Below, piece by piece: positions 1 through 5,742 of a DNA stretch of 5,742 bases. The DNA is from Micrococcales bacterium. GTDB taxonomy: Bacteria; Actinomycetota; Actinomycetes; S36-B12; UBA10799. The position numbers were made by a program, and so were the translations under genes. The stretch lies in the NCBI GenBank assembly GCA_023252115.1, contig JAHEXM010000137.1:1-5742 (forward strand), read 5' to 3'. The notes below the pieces were generated by a model that saw only the letters and a program-made list of their open reading frames with translations, did no database searches and was not told where the DNA came from. The stretch's first letter is position 1. Each line of letters starts with the position of its first letter.

Positions 1-879
1 AACGCGCATTTGATGAACTGCGTCGGGCAGGTCCCGACGCACACGAACGTCCTGCAACATGAAGGCTCGGATGTGTCTGCGCAGCAGCGCCGTGATTGCT
101 GCGCCAGCCGAGTCGTCGGGGCCAACGGGTTCAGGTTCAGCAACATCAGGCGGACCATCGGTCGCTGGACCAAGCGCAGTCGCGGCTTTGGATTCGTGAC
201 CAGGGACTGCCCCGCTAGCTTCAAGGGCAGCAACAACTGAGCCCAGCGGGGCATCAGGAATAAGTGCTTCCACTTCAAGTTCGCGAAAACGGGCGACCAC
301 TTTTTCGCCATCCAAAATCGAAACCGTGTCATCAACGAGCTCAGCGAACGCAATACCAGTTTGGTCGTACAGCAGATATGGAGTTCGATCGGTTAGCAGT
401 GTCGCGATTGGCTTGAGCGGCACACCACGAGTCAACGGGAAAACAATGTCGCGCAATTCGGCCGGGACATCGCCGACTTCACCCGCATCAAGCGGCATGC
501 GGATTTCGTCACGCACGCTGATTCCGGAATGACCTACTGGCAGCTTCATATGCCAGCCTTCGTCATTCCCACCTTCACGTCTGCGCAGGGTGATTCCCCA
601 TCGAAAGAGTCGCAGGTCGTCAGTGTCGTGATACACCGCGAGCAGTTGACGAGACACCTGCTTCTTAGCGCGACCAACCCCCGACTCAGTTGATACGAGC
701 TCGGGCAGCCGAAACAACGCATGCACACGCAGTTTTAGTTCGACTTCGCGAACAGTCGTCGGTCCGACTTCAGATTCAACCTTCGGGTCAGAGGATTCAC
801 CGGGCTCATGCTCGCCAAAGCGAACGTCAGGTGGCGTTGGATCCTCGCCGATTGGTTCGTCGGATGAACCGTCTGTCAT
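1..879 (-). CDS. CYTH-CHAD domain protein, 3' end cut off by window edge
   Basis: An open frame of 293 codons runs from ATG at 879-877 to base 1 with no stop. After an acidic, low-complexity leader (about residues 1-40) comes a CYTH domain (about 43-235). It shows the signature ExExK (E45, E47, K49), YHDT at 83-86, LRRREG at 98-103, WHMKLP at 109-114, the acidic strand RFRELEVE at 197-204, and a late lysine, K231. A Pro/Ala-rich linker leads into a CHAD domain from about 255, where the first conserved histidine motif HQMR (289-292) is just visible. CYTH enzymes bind triphosphate-type substrates with divalent metal, and CHAD domains bind polyphosphate; CYTH-CHAD fusions are usually near 500 residues, so roughly 200 are missing here. 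The start overlaps the ppk1 stop as ATGA, implying translational coupling. A role in polyphosphate binding or in hydrolysing short polyphosphate is inferred; the true substrate is unknown. Confidence 0.9.
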   Translation of the reverse strand, partial: MTDGSSDEPIGEDPTPPDVRFGEHEPGESSDPKVESEVGPTTVREVELKLRVHALFRLPELVSTESGVGRAKKQVSRQLLAVYHDTDDLRLFRWGITLRRREGGNDEGWHMKLPVGHSGISVRDEIRMPLDAGEVGDVPAELRDIVFPLTRGVPLKPIATLLTDRTPYLLYDQTGIAFAELVDDTVSILDGEKVVARFRELEVEALIPDAPLGSVVAALEASGAVPGHESKAATALGPATDGPPDVAEPEPVGPDDSAGAAITALLRRHIRAFMLQDVRVRRDLPDAVHQMRV

Positions 880-3026
880 CTGCTACTTCCGGTACGCCGC
901 TTCTGTTGTTGAATCAAGTAACCCTGCAGATCTCGCAGGGGTTTGCCGTCGGCGCCAATAGTGACACGCGACCATTGGCCGTCAGCGTCAAGGTGCCACG
1001 ACGATGTTCTAACGTCAAAGCCAAGGTCAAGTAGCGAACCAATATCGCCAACATGGTCAGGGTCAGTGATGTGGACGAGTGTTTCGACTCGGCGATCGAG
1101 GTTGCGGTGCATTAGGTCGGCTGACCCGATAAACACCTCGGTGTCGCCGTCGTTGTGGAACTCGTAAACACGTGAGTGCTCAAGGAATCGGCCAAGGATG
1201 CTGCGGACTTTGATGGTCTCGCTCATGCCTGCAACTCCTGGCCGTAGTGCACAAATACCGCGCACCAAAATTTCAACCTCGACACCTGCTTGCGAAGCTC
1301 GATATAGCGCGTCAATCGTGGCTTCGTCAACGATTGAGTTGCACTTGAAACGAATTCCGGCGGGCTTGGCGGCGACTTTGTTTTCGATCTCACGATCGAT
1401 GCGACTGATGAGCCCCGATCGAATTGAGTGAGGTGCAACGAGCATTCGCGTGTACTCGGTATTCATCGAGTACCCCGAAAGCTGGTTGAACAGGTTCGCG
1501 ATGTCTTCGCCCACCGCCGGGTCGCAAGTCAGCAATCCCAGGTCTTCGTAAAGGCGAGCCGTCTTTGGGTGATAGTTACCGGTGCCGATGTGGCAGTAGC
1601 GCCGCAGCGAGCTGCCCTCGTCACGAACGACCATTGAGAGCTTGCAATGTGTCTTGAGTCCTACGAGGCCGTAGACAACATGAACTCCAGCGCGTTCAAG
1701 CTTGCGTGCCCACGAGATATTCGCCTCTTCATCGAAACGCGCCTTGATTTCGACGAGTGCGAGCACCTGTTTGCCAGCTTCGGCCGCATCGATCAGTGCA
1801 TCGATGATCGGTGAGTCGCCAGACGTGCGGTACAGAGTCTGCTTGATGGCGAGCACCTTGCGATCGCTCGCGGCTTGTTCCAAGAACCGTTGCACGCTTG
1901 TCGAGAAAGAGTCGTACGGGTGATGCAGCAGAACGTCATTGCGACGCATCGCGTCCAGCACATCCGGCGCCGAAGCAGTTTCAACTTCGGCAAGATCGTG
2001 GTTGGTCTTTGGGACGAAACGCGGGTCTTTCAAATCGTCTCGGTCAAGTCCGACAATCGTCCAAAGGCCGCGAAGGTCTAAAGGACCACTGAGCTTGAAT
2101 ACTTCGTTTTCAGTGACACCGAGTTCACGTACCAATAAATCCAAAACGGTGGGATTGATTGTTTCCTCGACTTCGAGACGCACGGGCGGGCCGAAACGTC
2201 GCCGCATGAGTTCACGTTCCAATGCCTTCAGCAGGTTCTCGGCATCGTCTTCTTCAACTTCGACATCCTCGTTACGCGTTACCCGAAAAATATGCTGCTC
2301 TTCGATTTCCATTCCAGGAAATAGCCGGTCGAGGTGCGCTGCAATCAAATCCTCGAGCGGGGCGAAGCGCTGAGGCCCAACTTGCACGAAGCGTTCAAGC
2401 ATTTCGGGAACCTTCACTCGCGCAAACAATTGCGCGCCGGTTTCCGGGTTGCGGACAACAACGGCAAGGCTCAGCGACAGCCCAGAGATGTAAGGGAACG
2501 GATGCGCAGGGTCAACTGCGAGTGGAGTGAGGACCGGAAAGACTTTTGCGTCGAAGTACGTGGCCAGCTCGGCGCGTTCCGGTTCAGTGAGGTCACCCCA
2601 CCGAACAAGGTGAATGCTCTCCTCGGCAAGGGCATGGCGGATCTCGTCGCGGAAGCAACCGGCCTGACGCTCCATCAGCTCGCGACTCTTGTTGAGTACC
2701 GCGTCGTGCACTTCGCGCGGCATCATTCCGCTTGCCGCTTGGACTGCGATACCGGTTGCAATTCGACGCTTCAAGCCGGCGACCCGGACCATGTAGAACT
2801 CGTCGAGGTTGCTGGCAAAGATTGCCAGGAATTTGGCTCGTTCCAGAAGCGGCAGGTTTGGGTCCTCGGCAAGTTCAAGCACCCGCTGATTGAAAGCTAG
2901 CCAGCTGAGTTCACGGTCAATGAATCGACCGTCGGGTAGGTCTGATTCGTCGATACCCTCGGTCGCCACGTCGACCGCCACGCTGGTGGTATCACCAGGG
3001 AAGTCGGGCGTGAGCTCGGCAGTCAT
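876..3026 (-). CDS. ppk1: Polyphosphate kinase 1 (PPK1)
   Basis: This 716-residue protein has normal PPK1 length and reversibly transfers the gamma phosphate of ATP to inorganic polyphosphate. The N-terminal domain opens with [15 protein letters not shown] (35-49) and [13 protein letters not shown] (72-84), which holds the ATP-contacting Asn (N73). The catalytic half contains HHPYDSF (368-374), IKQTLYR (394-400), EIKARFDE (426-433), KTHCK (458-462) and [13 protein letters not shown] (479-491). H460 matches the autophosphorylated histidine of E. coli PPK1 (H435), and H617 in FLEHSRVY matches the second essential histidine (H592). R400 and R430 match the phosphate/metal-binding arginines. [16 protein letters not shown] (633-648) is the usual C-terminal block. 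All key residues are intact, so the enzyme should be active. The ATG has only a weak upstream ribosome site (GGCAGG), so translation may depend partly on mshD 42 bases upstream. The acidic first 30 residues are typical filler. Confidence 0.97.
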   Translation of the reverse strand: MTAELTPDFPGDTTSVAVDVATEGIDESDLPDGRFIDRELSWLAFNQRVLELAEDPNLPLLERAKFLAIFASNLDEFYMVRVAGLKRRIATGIAVQAASGMMPREVHDAVLNKSRELMERQAGCFRDEIRHALAEESIHLVRWGDLTEPERAELATYFDAKVFPVLTPLAVDPAHPFPYISGLSLSLAVVVRNPETGAQLFARVKVPEMLERFVQVGPQRFAPLEDLIAAHLDRLFPGMEIEEQHIFRVTRNEDVEVEEDDAENLLKALERELMRRRFGPPVRLEVEETINPTVLDLLVRELGVTENEVFKLSGPLDLRGLWTIVGLDRDDLKDPRFVPKTNHDLAEVETASAPDVLDAMRRNDVLLHHPYDSFSTSVQRFLEQAASDRKVLAIKQTLYRTSGDSPIIDALIDAAEAGKQVLALVEIKARFDEEANISWARKLERAGVHVVYGLVGLKTHCKLSMVVRDEGSSLRRYCHIGTGNYHPKTARLYEDLGLLTCDPAVGEDIANLFNQLSGYSMNTEYTRMLVAPHSIRSGLISRIDREIENKVAAKPAGIRFKCNSIVDEATIDALYRASQAGVEVEILVRGICALRPGVAGMSETIKVRSILGRFLEHSRVYEFHNDGDTEVFIGSADLMHRNLDRRVETLVHITDPDHVGDIGSLLDLGFDVRTSSWHLDADGQWSRVTIGADGKPLRDLQGYLIQQQKRRTGSSR

Positions 3027-3068
3027 ACCCTGAGCCTGCCACGAATGGAATTGGGGCGCTCGCCGTAC

Positions 3069-4058
3069 CTACTTACGTGCCAAACGCCCGAGGCGATGTT
3101 GGGCTTGCCGATCGGGATGGACTTTTTCGCTCAGGTACAGCACGTCAGTGTCGAATTTCGTAAATCCAAGTTCGGTGTACATCGCGACTGCTGATGCATT
3201 TTCGTCGTCTACGTAGAGCATGACATCGCGTAGGCCTTTGGATTTCAGGTAAGCAAGTCCAAGGATGGCCAGAGACTTTCCCAGATGATGCCCGGCGGCC
3301 GAGGGATCAACTGCCAGCACGTAGATCTCGCCAATCGGGACGTGCCCATGACCATCAGCTAGGCCGTCCCCATGAATCTTGGTCCAATGAAAGCCAGCGA
3401 TGTGGCCTCGTGGGTCGATCGCCAACAGGAACCCATCCGGGTCAAACCAGGACTCGTCAATGCGCAGTTGAAGCTGACGCGGACCCCAATTGCCTTGATC
3501 CGGCAATTCGGCGAAAGCACGCGCATTGACCTCGAGCCATTCAGCGTCGTCTACCCCGGGCTCAAACGTGCGGACGGTGTAGCCCTTGGCCAACCGAGCC
3601 GCAGGAAGCGGCACCTTCAAAGAACGCTGCATTCGCAACAGCACGCGAGCTTTGGTGAACTTGCGGGATTGAGCTAGTGCACCGGCGGCATCACGAGCTC
3701 CATGAGCCCACAACTTCAGCTGACCGCGCGATTCGGCCATCAGCATGTCGAGTAGTCGCCCGCCCATGCCCGTTCGGCGAATCGAAGCATCGATTGCCAT
3801 TTGAGCGCTTGGACCCTCGACCGGGTCACTCATGTCGAGGTGGCCGTATCCAACGACTACGTCGTCCTGCCAGACGCATATATGCCGCTCGTCGTAGGTA
3901 TCAGCGGCACTTTCGCCGCTCATCAGGTGAAGCATCGCGTGATCGCTCAGTGGTCGAACACCGTCTTCTTCGACCACGCGTTCAATGAGCAAAGCCACCT
4001 GATGCAGCTCCGCTGAGTTCAGGCGGTCAGTCACCTCGAACCGGTATTGCTGGCTCAT
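3069..4058 (-). CDS. mshD: Mycothiol synthase MshD (tandem GNAT acetyltransferase)
   Basis: MshD acetylates the cysteine amine of Cys-GlcN-Ins with acetyl-CoA, the last step of mycothiol synthesis. The 329 residues hold two GNAT domains (about 1-150 and 160-310). Family blocks are NARAFAELPDQGNW (178-191), DPDGFLLA (206-213), AGFHWTKIH (221-229), GEIYVLAVDP (243-252), LYVDDENASAVAMYTELGF (281-299) and VLYL (306-309). E244 and Y308 occupy the positions of the active-site Glu and Tyr described for the mycobacterial enzyme (E234, Y294, from memory). The start chosen is the ATG at 4058 because GGAGGGG lies four bases before it; the frame stays open 22 codons further up but without family resemblance. 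Odd point: the acyl-CoA pyrophosphate loop of the C-terminal domain, normally Q-x-x-G-x-G, reads AGHHLG (255-260), while the N-terminal domain keeps RRTGMG (94-99). First gene of the apparent mshD-ppk1-CYTH/CHAD operon, divergent from glnR. Confidence 0.95.
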   Translation of the reverse strand: MSQQYRFEVTDRLNSAELHQVALLIERVVEEDGVRPLSDHAMLHLMSGESAADTYDERHICVWQDDVVVGYGHLDMSDPVEGPSAQMAIDASIRRTGMGGRLLDMLMAESRGQLKLWAHGARDAAGALAQSRKFTKARVLLRMQRSLKVPLPAARLAKGYTVRTFEPGVDDAEWLEVNARAFAELPDQGNWGPRQLQLRIDESWFDPDGFLLAIDPRGHIAGFHWTKIHGDGLADGHGHVPIGEIYVLAVDPSAAGHHLGKSLAILGLAYLKSKGLRDVMLYVDDENASAVAMYTELGFTKFDTDVLYLSEKVHPDRQAQHRLGRLARK

Positions 4059-4062
4059 TCCG

Positions 4063-4069
4063 CCCCTCC
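4063..4069 (-). promoter_or_regulatory. Ribosome binding site of mshD
   Basis: GGAGGGG on the minus strand, followed by CGGA and then ATG at 4058-4056. This strong site picks the internal ATG over the longer open frame that begins at 4124. Confidence 0.85.
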
Positions 4070-4117
4070 AACCCTGCTCTTCACACTGGTCCACGAGGTG
4101 CCGTAGCGCACATGGGG

Positions 4118-4146
4118 GTTCCACTCTGCCGATACGCCGGTATCCT
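4118..4146 (+). promoter_or_regulatory. Possible promoter of glnR
   Basis: A -10-like hexamer TATCCT (4141-4146) lies 17 bases after a weak -35-like GTTCCA (4118-4123). A start near 4153 would give a 5' leader of about 44 bases containing the inverted repeat at 4155-4169 and the glnR ribosome site. An alternative -35 is TTGACC at 4154-4159, but no good -10 follows it. No convincing minus-strand promoter for mshD was seen in the 138-base gap; a TTCACG/CAAGAT pair with an 18-base spacer is only weak. This call rests on pattern matching alone. Confidence 0.3.
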
Positions 4147-4154
4147 TGGCATCT

Positions 4155-4169
4155 TGACCGTTGCGGTCA
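4155..4169. repeat. Perfect inverted repeat in the mshD/glnR intergenic region
   Basis: TGACCGTTGCGGTCA consists of 6-base arms that are exact reverse complements around a TTG centre. It sits 28 bases before the glnR ATG and 97 bases before the mshD ATG on the other strand. It could be an operator for a dimeric regulator acting on one or both divergent genes, or a short hairpin in the glnR mRNA leader. It does not resemble the GlnR box (GTnAC, six bases, GnAAC type), so autoregulation by GlnR through this site is not supported. Confidence 0.5.
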
Positions 4170-4186
4170 TAGGCCGTGAATCTGTT

Positions 4187-4191
4187 GGAGG
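4187..4191 (+). promoter_or_regulatory. Ribosome binding site of glnR
   Basis: GGAGG lies five bases before ATG 4197. It decides the start in favour of this ATG over the in-frame GTG at 4176, which has no such site and would add seven residues absent from the family. Confidence 0.85.
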
Positions 4192-4196
4192 CGAGC

Positions 4197-4907
4197 ATGG
4201 CTTCACTCTTGCTGCTCACTAACGGCCTGTCCTCCAGCGCCGAAGTCCTGCCGGCGCTTGGGCTCCTCCAACACGCGGTCCGAATCATTCCGGCAGATGG
4301 CGCCTCACTCTTGGATGCCCCGCCATGTGACGTCTTGCTGGTTGACGGACGCCGCGATCTTCCCAACGTGCGCGCTTTGTGCCGAGTAATACGAAGCACC
4401 GGTGTGGATGTGCCCGTATTGCTCATCCTGACTGAAGGCGGCCTCGCTGCAATCAGCAACGAGTGGGGAATCGACGATGTCCTGCTCGACACCGCTGGAC
4501 CGGCTGAAGTCGAAGCTCGTTTGCGTTTGGCCACTGGAAAAGCGGCGGCTGCGTCATCCGTTGGGCCGAATGATGAAATCCGCAGCGGTGAACTGGTAAT
4601 CGACGAAGCCGCCTATACGGCCAAGCTTCGGTCCCGGACTTTGGACCTCACCTTCAAGGAATTCGAGCTTTTGAAGTACTTGGCGCAGCATCCCGGCCGG
4701 GTTTTCAGCCGTGCTCAGCTGCTGCAAGAGGTGTGGGGTTATGACTACTTCGGTGGCACCAGAACAGTCGACGTGCACGTTCGGCGGCTTCGGGACAAAC
4801 TTGGACCGGAATATGAGGGACTTATCGGCACGGTGCGGAATGTTGGCTACCGCTTCGTCGTTCCTCCAAAGGAAGAGTTAGCACCAACGGGAGTGAGCGT
4901 CGAATGA
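4197..4907 (+). CDS. glnR: GlnR-type orphan response regulator (OmpR family)
   Basis: GlnR is the global nitrogen regulator of actinomycetes, controlling ammonium-assimilation genes. The 236 residues comprise a receiver-like domain (about 1-113), a variable Ala/Ser linker, and an OmpR-type winged helix (about 127-223). The receiver carries [11 protein letters not shown] (46-56), [10 protein letters not shown] (78-87) and [22 protein letters not shown] (91-112), close to Streptomyces GlnR as remembered. D50 sits at the usual phosphorylation position, but the normal N-terminal acidic pair is absent (LLLLTNG at 4-10). This fits the known atypical receiver, in which D50 supports dimerisation rather than being phosphorylated. 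The DNA-binding half shows [20 protein letters not shown] (151-170), [10 protein letters not shown] (178-187), the recognition helix [12 protein letters not shown] (188-199) and [10 protein letters not shown] (211-220). No histidine kinase lies nearby. It ends shortly after the winged helix, making it about 20-30 residues shorter than the mycobacterial and Streptomyces proteins, which have longer tails. Adjacent to divergent mshD, as in mycobacteria. Confidence 0.95.
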   Translation: MASLLLLTNGLSSSAEVLPALGLLQHAVRIIPADGASLLDAPPCDVLLVDGRRDLPNVRALCRVIRSTGVDVPVLLILTEGGLAAISNEWGIDDVLLDTAGPAEVEARLRLATGKAAAASSVGPNDEIRSGELVIDEAAYTAKLRSRTLDLTFKEFELLKYLAQHPGRVFSRAQLLQEVWGYDYFGGTRTVDVHVRRLRDKLGPEYEGLIGTVRNVGYRFVVPPKEELAPTGVSVE

Positions 4908-5434
4908 ATGCGACTGGAGTCATCGCGTTAGTTGCCGTTCTGGTGGTGGCTTCCGCAGTTGGGCTTTGGTATCGCCGCGCTAACGGACGACTCAAGACGG
5001 TGGCAGTCGACGAAAGTACCGGTACTTCGACCGCGATAAAGGCCGATCAAATCGGCTCATCACTGGGCGAACGAGCGACCTTGGTGCAATTCTCGAGCTC
5101 GTTTTGCGCACCATGCCGAGCCACCCGCCAGATCCTGACCGAGGTGGCGGCCGGAGTCGACGGTGTTACCTACGTCGAGGTCGATGCGGAATCGAACCTT
5201 GATTTAGTTCGCAAACTCGATGTTCGCCGGACGCCCACGACCTTGGTCTTGGACTCTGCCGGGTTCGTCAAGCAGAGGGCCAGCGGCCAGCCTCGCAAGG
5301 CCGATGTGGTGGCCGCGCTGGGCTTGGCCATCCCCGAAGTGGGCCCATCAGCCCCCAACTCCACCGAAGTTGCCGCGAAAAATAAATCTCACAATCTGGA
5401 CCCTCACGTCGACCCAGTCCCCAGAGCGTCTTAG
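4904..5434 (+). CDS. Membrane-anchored thioredoxin-like protein
   Basis: The 176-residue protein starts with one hydrophobic helix (about 5-22), followed by a basic stretch (R24, R25, R29, K31), then a thioredoxin fold (about 45-143). The fold has the redox motif CAPC (C68, C71) within [15 protein letters not shown] (61-75), VEVDAESN (91-98), and the cis-proline loop [10 protein letters not shown] (108-117, P111). The last 30 residues are Pro/Asn-rich and probably disordered. Both cysteines and the cis-proline are present, so thiol-disulfide exchange is likely. The positive charges after the helix favour a cytoplasmic thioredoxin domain by the positive-inside rule. ATG 4904 overlaps the glnR TGA as ATGA, implying coupled translation; GGGAG lies ten bases upstream. 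Its position beside glnR matches the ThiX-type thioredoxin gene of mycobacteria (from memory). The substrate is unknown. Confidence 0.88.
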   Translation: MNATGVIALVAVLVVASAVGLWYRRANGRLKTVAVDESTGTSTAIKADQIGSSLGERATLVQFSSSFCAPCRATRQILTEVAAGVDGVTYVEVDAESNLDLVRKLDVRRTPTTLVLDSAGFVKQRASGQPRKADVVAALGLAIPEVGPSAPNSTEVAAKNKSHNLDPHVDPVPRAS

Positions 5435-5437
5435 GCT
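5409..5437 (+). promoter_or_regulatory. Probable promoter for a leaderless transcript (leader ORF / DUF4395 operon)
   Basis: A -35-like TCGACC (5409-5414, four of six matches to TTGACA) is followed by a 17-base spacer and a -10 TAGGCT (5432-5437, fits TAnnnT). Seven bases later comes ATG 5445. This geometry puts the transcription start at or next to the A of the ATG, as expected for a leaderless mRNA. The first three bases of the -10 are the TAG stop codon of the thioredoxin gene. Base matches are seen directly; promoter activity is inferred. Confidence 0.6.
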
Positions 5438-5444
5438 TATCCAC

Positions 5445-5522
5445 ATGTCACAACAGGTGTTTCTCGTGAAGCGGCGCGCAGTCGACTACTGCGTCGCTAC
5501 CACCTGTATGTGTATGTCCTAA
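5445..5522 (+). CDS. Cysteine-rich leader peptide (putative cysteine attenuator ORF)
   Basis: This 25-codon ORF encodes MSQQVFLVKRRAVDYC followed by VATTCMCMS and stops at TAA 5520-5522. Cysteines are at positions 16, 21 and 23, with codons at 5490, 5505 and 5511. The RRxVDxC core followed by a Cys cluster is the pattern of short leader peptides found ahead of sulfur-metabolism genes in actinomycetes. In mycobacteria, leaderless polycysteine ORFs were reported as cysteine-responsive attenuators (from memory). No ribosome site precedes the ATG, but a promoter -10 ends seven bases before it, so leaderless translation is likely. In-frame GTG codons at 5457 and 5466 are alternative starts, also without ribosome sites. 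The expected role is in cis: ribosome speed over the Cys codons reports Cys-tRNA supply and sets expression of the downstream gene at 5683. The peptide itself may have no function. Confidence 0.75.
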   Translation: MSQQVFLVKRRAVDYCVATTCMCMS

Positions 5523-5682
5523 TCGGGAACGCGACTTTCGCACTCCCGGTACGGACGCGCTCCGGCAATTTGAAGCCGCTGAGCTCGTGAACCTGCCACC
5601 GTGCCGCGCGAATTGTTAGCCCCCATTTCTGCCAATCCGGCGGAATCTCTCGCTGTGGCGAAACCAATCATCGGAGGAAACA
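5523..5682 (+). promoter_or_regulatory. Structured leader between the Cys-rich ORF and the DUF4395 gene
   Basis: No coding frame of note was seen in this 160-base stretch. A hairpin at 5524-5548 starts one base after the leader stop codon: CGGGA (5524-5528) pairs with TCCCG (5544-5548), and GCGA (5531-5534) with TCGC (5538-5541), around a CTT loop and a 2x2 internal loop. A second possible hairpin pairs CCGG 5546-5549 with CCGG 5562-5565, with CGGA 5552-5555 against TCCG 5561-5564 as a variant. It overlaps the first hairpin by three bases, so the two exclude each other. CTCCGG (5560-5565) is also complementary to TCGGAG (5671-5676, one G-U pair), which covers most of the downstream ribosome site. 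No U-tract follows any hairpin, so this is not an intrinsic terminator; control of translation or of Rho access fits better. Pairings were found by eye and not energy-scored. Confidence 0.4.
5673..5677 (+). promoter_or_regulatory. Ribosome binding site of the DUF4395 gene
   Basis: GGAGG followed by AAACA and then GTG at 5683. Strength and spacing are ideal and fix the GTG as the start of the gene running off the right edge. Confidence 0.85.
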
Positions 5683-5742
5683 GTGGCCGCTCCTAAGAGG
5701 CCCGAACGTGGACCTATCGACCCGCGCGGCGCGCTGTTCGGT
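5683..5742 (+). CDS. DUF4395 family membrane protein, 5' end only
   Basis: Twenty codons from GTG 5683 are visible before the window ends, beginning MAAPKRPERG and continuing PIDPRGALFG. The IDPRG-x-x-F block (12-19) is the usual opening of DUF4395 proteins of actinomycetes, which continue into several membrane helices. These genes are commonly found beside thioredoxin-like and thiosulfate sulfurtransferase genes (family knowledge, from memory), which fits the thioredoxin gene upstream and the Cys-rich leader ORF. DUF4395 has no established biochemical role. With so little sequence the family call rests on one short motif plus context. Confidence 0.65.
   Translation, partial: MAAPKRPERGPIDPRGALFG

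Noticed and set aside
10..532. Plus-strand open frames opposite the CYTH-CHAD gene
   Set aside because: The minus-strand frame is continuous with CYTH and CHAD signatures; the plus-strand frames are low-complexity shadows.
1939..2900. Long plus-strand open frames (144 and 188 codons) opposite ppk1
   Set aside because: They are antisense to intact ppk1, overlap each other in different frames, and show no recognisable domain or ribosome site.
4059..4124. Upstream extension of mshD by 22 residues
   Set aside because: The extension has no family resemblance, and a GGAGGGG site sits exactly before the internal ATG at 4058.
4176..4196. GTG start of glnR seven codons upstream
   Set aside because: It has no ribosome site, and the family N-terminus (M-x-S-LLLLTN) begins at the ATG 4197, which has GGAGG five bases before it.
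4055..4534. Minus-strand open frame of 159 codons across the mshD/glnR gap and the glnR 5' half
   Set aside because: It lies antisense to a clearly conserved gene, overlaps the mshD ribosome site, has Ser/Arg/Pro-rich composition typical of a shadow frame, and resembles no family.
5220..5444. Long version of the leader ORF reaching back into the thioredoxin gene
   Set aside because: The upstream part is an out-of-frame shadow of the thioredoxin gene with Trp/Pro-rich composition; only the last 25 codons match the leader-peptide pattern.
5524..5548. Intrinsic terminator at the hairpin after the leader ORF
   Set aside because: The stem is followed by GTACGG rather than a T-run, so Rho-independent termination is not supported; the hairpin is kept as a possible regulatory structure.
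1..5742. tRNA, rRNA, CRISPR arrays, insertion sequences or prophage genes
   Set aside because: None were seen: no repeated spacer pattern, cloverleaf-like segments, transposase frames or terminal repeats.

Overview
The window looks like chromosomal DNA from an actinomycete (Actinomycetota, class Actinomycetes). It carries a mycothiol synthase (MshD, a thiol pathway confined to that class), a GlnR-type orphan regulator beside it, GTG as well as ATG starts, GGAGG ribosome sites, and a fairly high GC content (mid to upper 50s % by eye). The GC is lower than in Streptomyces or Mycobacterium, so an aquatic or other moderate-GC lineage is possible; that is inference only.

Minus strand, bases 1-4058, read right to left: mshD, then ppk1 (polyphosphate kinase 1) after a 42-base gap, then a CYTH-CHAD protein whose ATG overlaps the ppk1 stop codon in an ATGA junction. 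The CYTH-CHAD gene leaves the window at base 1; its CYTH domain is complete and only the first part of CHAD is visible. The tight spacing suggests one operon that joins thiol biosynthesis to making and binding or processing polyphosphate.

Bases 4059-4196 are a divergent intergenic region with a perfect 15-base inverted repeat, a possible promoter, and a strong ribosome site for each flanking gene.

Plus strand, bases 4197-5742: glnR (atypical OmpR-type nitrogen regulator), then a membrane-anchored thioredoxin-like protein overlapping it by ATGA. A well-formed promoter at the end of the thioredoxin gene follows, with its -10 starting on the TAG stop codon. Seven bases further on starts a 25-codon ORF for a cysteine-rich leader peptide (KRRAVDYC followed by CMC), with no ribosome site, so it is probably translated from a leaderless mRNA. 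A structured leader of about 160 bases leads to a GGAGG site and the first 20 codons of a DUF4395-type membrane protein that continues past the window.

The right half resembles the glnR / thioredoxin / sulfurtransferase neighbourhood of mycobacteria and streptomycetes. The most interesting element is the cysteine-rich leader ORF, which is likely a cysteine-sensing attenuator for a sulfur-metabolism operon just outside the window.
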